From assembly GCA_002104895.1 (NCBI GenBank), contig MCFG01000245.1, positions 1-50,000 of the forward strand: 50,000 nucleotides of DNA. Direction: 5' to 3'. The position numbers were made by a program, and so were the translations under genes. The DNA is from Anaeromyces robustus (lineage: Eukaryota > Neocallimastigomycota > Neocallimastigomycetes > Neocallimastigales > Neocallimastigaceae). The notes beneath the pieces were generated by a model. That model worked only from the letters and a program-made list of their open reading frames with translations, had not been told where the DNA came from and ran no database searches. Shown one piece after another: positions 45,931 to 50,000 of the stretch (position 1 is its first letter; every line of letters begins with the position of its first letter).

Positions 45931-46984
45931 GACTGTTAATAATAATAATAACAATAAGAATAATAACAATAATAATAATATTAATGAAAGAGAATAAATA
46001 AAATATATATTGGGGAACAAAACAACAATAATAAAGTAATTCAACAAATAAAATATTTTTCGGATATACTTATATATTCTTTATATATAAATAATAAATT
46101 ATATTATATAAAATATTTGTTATTATAATATCTTTAATTGTAATAAAAATATTTTATGCAACAATAATTAATAACAATAAAATTAAAAATATTGAATGAA
46201 TTTATATTATTTATTTATAAATATATTATACTTTCATTTTCATTTATTTTAAAGATATATAAAAATGACAAATAATTTATAATAAATATTTTTTAATTTT
46301 ATGTTACATGTTATTTTATTAGAAAGAGTAAAAAAATAAAAAGGGTTTTAAATATTTTAATTTCAGTAATATATGATAAATAAAATTTGTTATTTGTCAT
46401 AAATTTTCCGTTTTTATATAGTTATTAATAGACTATTTTTATTAATAAAAAAACATATTTTTATATAAATATCATTAAATAATTAATAAATAATATATAT
46501 ATATATGTTTTTTTAATATTATTTTTATAATAAATATTTAGATATTAAATTACATTTTAATAAAAAATATTATAGGTATTTTTTTTATAATATAAAATTT
46601 AATATATATTATTTTATAATTATATTATTTTTTATTTATTTATTTATTTATCTTTTATTTTATATATAGTATATTTGATATATATGATAAAAAAAAAGAG
46701 ACATATAGGGGATAAAAATTAACTGTCACAAATAAGTGCTAGAAATAATATAATATAATAAAATAATAAACTAATAATAACAATAACAACAATAAACTAA
46801 TAACAACAGCAATAACAACAACAATAATAATTATATAATAATAATAATAATAATATTAATAATAATACAAAGGCAGTAAACTATAAAAACAATAGCACAT
46901 TAATAATACAAATAAAAATTTAAATTATATATTTGTAATTTAAAAATATAAGGATTATTATTATTAAGTATTATACGATAGACT

Positions 46985-48662
46985 ATGGACGTAAATGAAT
47001 ATTATAAGAAATTATTTGGTAAAGAGTATTTTAGTGTTGATATTGGTTCTTCATATGACTTGAATGTAATAAAAGATGTATGTATAATTATCTATTTAAA
47101 TATAAAGATTTATATTAAGAGTATATATTTGTTAATTATTATTATTATTATTTTTTTATTGAAATTATTAAAAAAAAAACTTTTTTCTTAATAATAATAA
47201 CTTTAAATTTTAGTTTATGATAAAATTTTCAGAAAATGAATTGGAAGGTATAGGAATTGATTTTGATTCATTTAAATGGAGTATATCTGGTAATTTTATT
47301 ATTATATATTATAAAATATAACATAATTTAATTATAATAATATATAGTTATAGAATAAATTTTTTAAAATAAGTTTTTTAATATTTATTTATTTTACATA
47401 TTATTATTATTATAATTTATATTGTAATTATAGAATTATTTGGTATCATTCTTGGAATGTTTAATAAATATGATGCAATTAAAAATGAAACTTCATTAGT
47501 TCATCTTTTAAAATTTATTGCAAATATTAGATCTACATATAATGATGTTCCTTATCATACCTTTCGTCATGCAGCCGATGTATGTTTTGTTACATATTAT
47601 ATGTTTACGGAACTTCGTTCAAATATCTATTTAAAATATTCTCGTTTGGAAATAATAGGATTGTTAATTTCAGCTTTAGGTCATGATATGTATCATCCAG
47701 GATATAATAATCTTTTTCAGATAAATACAAAATCAGAACTTGCTATTAAATATAATAATAAATCAGTATTAGAACAATATTCTGCTGATTCTTTAGTTGA
47801 ACTTATAGAATCTTCTGATATTCTTCATTATCTAAATATTATTCCTGATTTAGATGAGGATAATAGTAATTCATCAGAAAATTCATCATCTACGATTATA
47901 CCAGGAACATTAAATGAAGGAAATAATAAGGAAAATAATAACAATGATCAAAATATAATAGCAAGAGATATAGTGCAAGATAATGATGAAAATAAAAATA
48001 TTAGTCATAGATTTGATAATGTATCAAAAGAACCTATTGTTCCAAAAGCTCTGGAATTAGAATTTAATTTATTAGATAAAGAAGTTACTGATGGTTTAAA
48101 AACAGCTGAAGATGTTAAAAATATAAAATATGAAAAAATAAAAAAACATTTATGTGATCTAGTTATTGAAGTTATTTTAAATACTGATATGAGTACTCAC
48201 TTCCAACTTCAAGATGAACTTTCTGAAATTTCACTTACCCTTAATCCAAGTAGTGAATGTTTCTTTACAATGGAAAATGATGTTGATAATGGATCTATTA
48301 ATAATAGTGGTAATATTCATACCAATACAAATACATTAACTTCTTTATCTTCGGTAAAAGGTACTAATATAGATTTATCCTCACAAATGGCTGTTTATGA
48401 AGAAGAAGAATTTATAAATATGGAAGAACCTATAATGAATAATAAATCTCAAGTTGCTATTAATAGTACTGAATTTAAAGAGAATTCAAATAATGAATTA
48501 TTGGTAAAAAATTAATTATTATTAATATTTTATAATTATAAACCCAAATTTAAAATATATAAACTTTATGAATGAATTATATATAATTATTATAATGAAA
48601 ATTATTTTATTAATATTTATTTATTTATTTATTTATTATTATTATTATTAATATTATTTATT

Positions 48663-48701
<39 letters not shown>

Positions 48702-49137
48702 TTACTTTATTATTCTATTTATTTTTAATTATTTTTAACAAAAACAAAAACATAAATGAAAAAAACAAAAACATCAAAAACGAACATAAAATAAAAAATA
48801 TATAAATATTAACAATAATAAGGCTTTAGATGATAGAAAAAAGGATGATGCATTTGATTATTGTCCAGAATCATTATCAGGATATTCTAATTTTGAAAAT
48901 TATACCATTCAAAATCAAAGTCAAAATCAAAATCAATTTATTAATAATTTAACAGAAATATCAAACCCAAAGAAAAAGAGTGACCTTGAAATTTATCAAT
49001 TAGAATTAAGTCTTCGTTTATTAGAGCGTAAACAATATCAATTATTATCAGAAAAACAACGTAGAACTATATTAAATGGTTTATTACATGCTGCTGATAT
49101 CAGTAATGCTGCTAGACCGTAAATATATATATATAAT

Positions 49138-49168
<31 letters not shown>

Positions 49169-50000
49169 ATTTTAATTATTATAATTTTTCCTCAATTTTT
49201 GTTTAAAATTATTTTTATTTATTTATTTTATTATTATTATTATTAATTTTTTTTTTAATTTTATAAATATTTATATTTATAATCATTTTTATACTTTTTA
49301 TAATACTAATACTAATAATACTAATAAAAATAATATATATATTTAATTCTATTTACTGTTGTAATTATATAATATTTATTAAATATATATTATATTATTA
49401 TAAATCCTATTTTTTTTTTTATATTTATTAATTATAATAATTAGATGGTATGTTTGTGAAGCATGGAGTAATAGAGTAGTTGAAGAATTTTGGAGACAAG
49501 GTGATGAAGAAAAACGATTAAATTTAACTGTATCACCTAATATGGATAGGGATCGTTTTGAACGTAATGGTATTAGTATTGCATTTAATGATTTTATTAC
49601 TACACCATTTTATGAAGTTATTTATGAATTAATTCCAACATTTGAAATTTTTGTTAAGCTTTTACATATTAATCGTCAAAAATGGAATGATTTAGTAGCT
49701 TTATCTAAGACATCTACTTCTGAAAGTTCAATAATTAATGCATTAGATTCTCATAATAACTCTTGTTCTGAATTATCAATATCCATATCTAACAATAGTC
49801 TTGATGATATTAGACCTATGGTTGCTGAACCAAATAGTGGACGTAGACTTAGTATAGCAGCAGGTAATTTATTATTTATATATTTATTATTATCTATTAT
49901 TATTATTTATATATTTATTATTTGAAATATTTTTATATTAAATGCTATATATTCATAATAATAATTATTAATTTAGGTACATTAATTATCCCGGATAATT
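46985..50000 (+). CDS. Class I 3',5'-cyclic-nucleotide phosphodiesterase, 3' end outside window
   Basis: Exons 46985-47077, 47214-47289, 47434-48503, 48823-49118, 49445-49863 and 49977 to the edge join in frame. The enzyme hydrolyses cAMP and/or cGMP at a two-metal site. Visible catalytic parts: YHTFRHAADV (His98, His102), LGHDMYHPGYNN (His140, Asp141, His144), LLHAADISNAARP (Asp505) and VVEEFWRQGDEEKRL with SPNMDRDR after it. The segment between His144 and Asp505 is about 360 residues, against roughly 115 in typical family members, so it carries an insert of about 240 acidic, Asn/Ser-rich residues. The metal-binding His and Asp are present. At the purine-binding position where the family has Gln (xSQxGFID), this protein reads ISIAFND, giving Ser556. 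RRLSIAAG near residue 648 is a PKA-type site. No N-terminal GAF, PAS or membrane domain is seen. Confidence 0.9.

Larger units (their letters stand above)
42970..46984. other. 4 kb gap between ALG10-type and phosphodiesterase genes
   Basis: Divergent genes flank it, so both promoters lie here. It contains long TTTA arrays (43317-43612, 43645-43709), a TATG run (44497-44524), a 16 bp tandem repeat (44941-44996), T runs (45788-45817, 45902-45930) and CAA/AAT-rich sequence just upstream of the phosphodiesterase (46780-46870), probably its 5'UTR. A 23-codon coding-looking stretch is at 45444-45512, with no partner exon found. Confidence 0.65.

Overview
This window looks like nuclear DNA of an anaerobic gut fungus (Neocallimastigomycota) or a close zoosporic relative. 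The DNA is extremely AT-rich, with long homopolymer runs and TTTA/TAA microsatellites between genes. Genes are rich in short GT-AG introns, proteins carry long Asn tracts, the ribosomal and vesicle-traffic proteins are ordinary eukaryotic ones, and several genes belong to families found only where there are cilia or flagella. The standard code is used: all seven stop codons visible are TAA and Trp is TGG. The taxon is inferred from these traits, not from a database match.

Layout, left to right: epsin (-, 1-1761, 3' end off the window); ribosomal protein uL22/RPL17 (+, 3306-4078) with a probable 5'UTR intron; a 5 kb repeat-rich gap; a giant coiled-coil protein (+, 9238-16438); FAM161-type basal-body protein (-, 18039-20431, 8 exons); an LRR plus IQ protein resembling LRRIQ1 (-, 21188-30113, 29 exons); a large helical protein tentatively like CCDC180 (-, 30439-36255, 14 exons); a TPR protein (+, 36538-40417, 9 exons); an ALG10/DIE2-type glucosyltransferase that lacks the expected N-terminus (-, 41111-42969, 7 exons); a 4 kb gap; and a class I cyclic-nucleotide phosphodiesterase (+, 46985 to the right edge). 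I built the gene models by hand by joining GT-AG exons that keep frame. The 78 coding introns modelled all keep phase, and most junctions fall inside recognisable domains.

The block from 18039 to 40417 is the most coherent part. FAM161 is a known centriole/basal-body family, LRRIQ1 and CCDC180 are associated with cilia or sperm flagella in animals, and the TPR gene is divergently paired with the CCDC180-like gene across a 282 bp intergenic stretch. This may be a cluster of zoospore flagellar genes. The strongest oddities are: an array of IQ motifs in which a phase-1 intron cuts each repeat at the same codon; a phosphodiesterase whose purine-selective glutamine appears to be serine, with a large insert inside the catalytic domain; the missing N-terminus of ALG10; a short upstream ORF that ends two bases before the RPL17 start; and an intron made almost wholly of a TAA microsatellite.

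I found no tRNA, rRNA, transposase, reverse transcriptase, virus-like element or CRISPR array.
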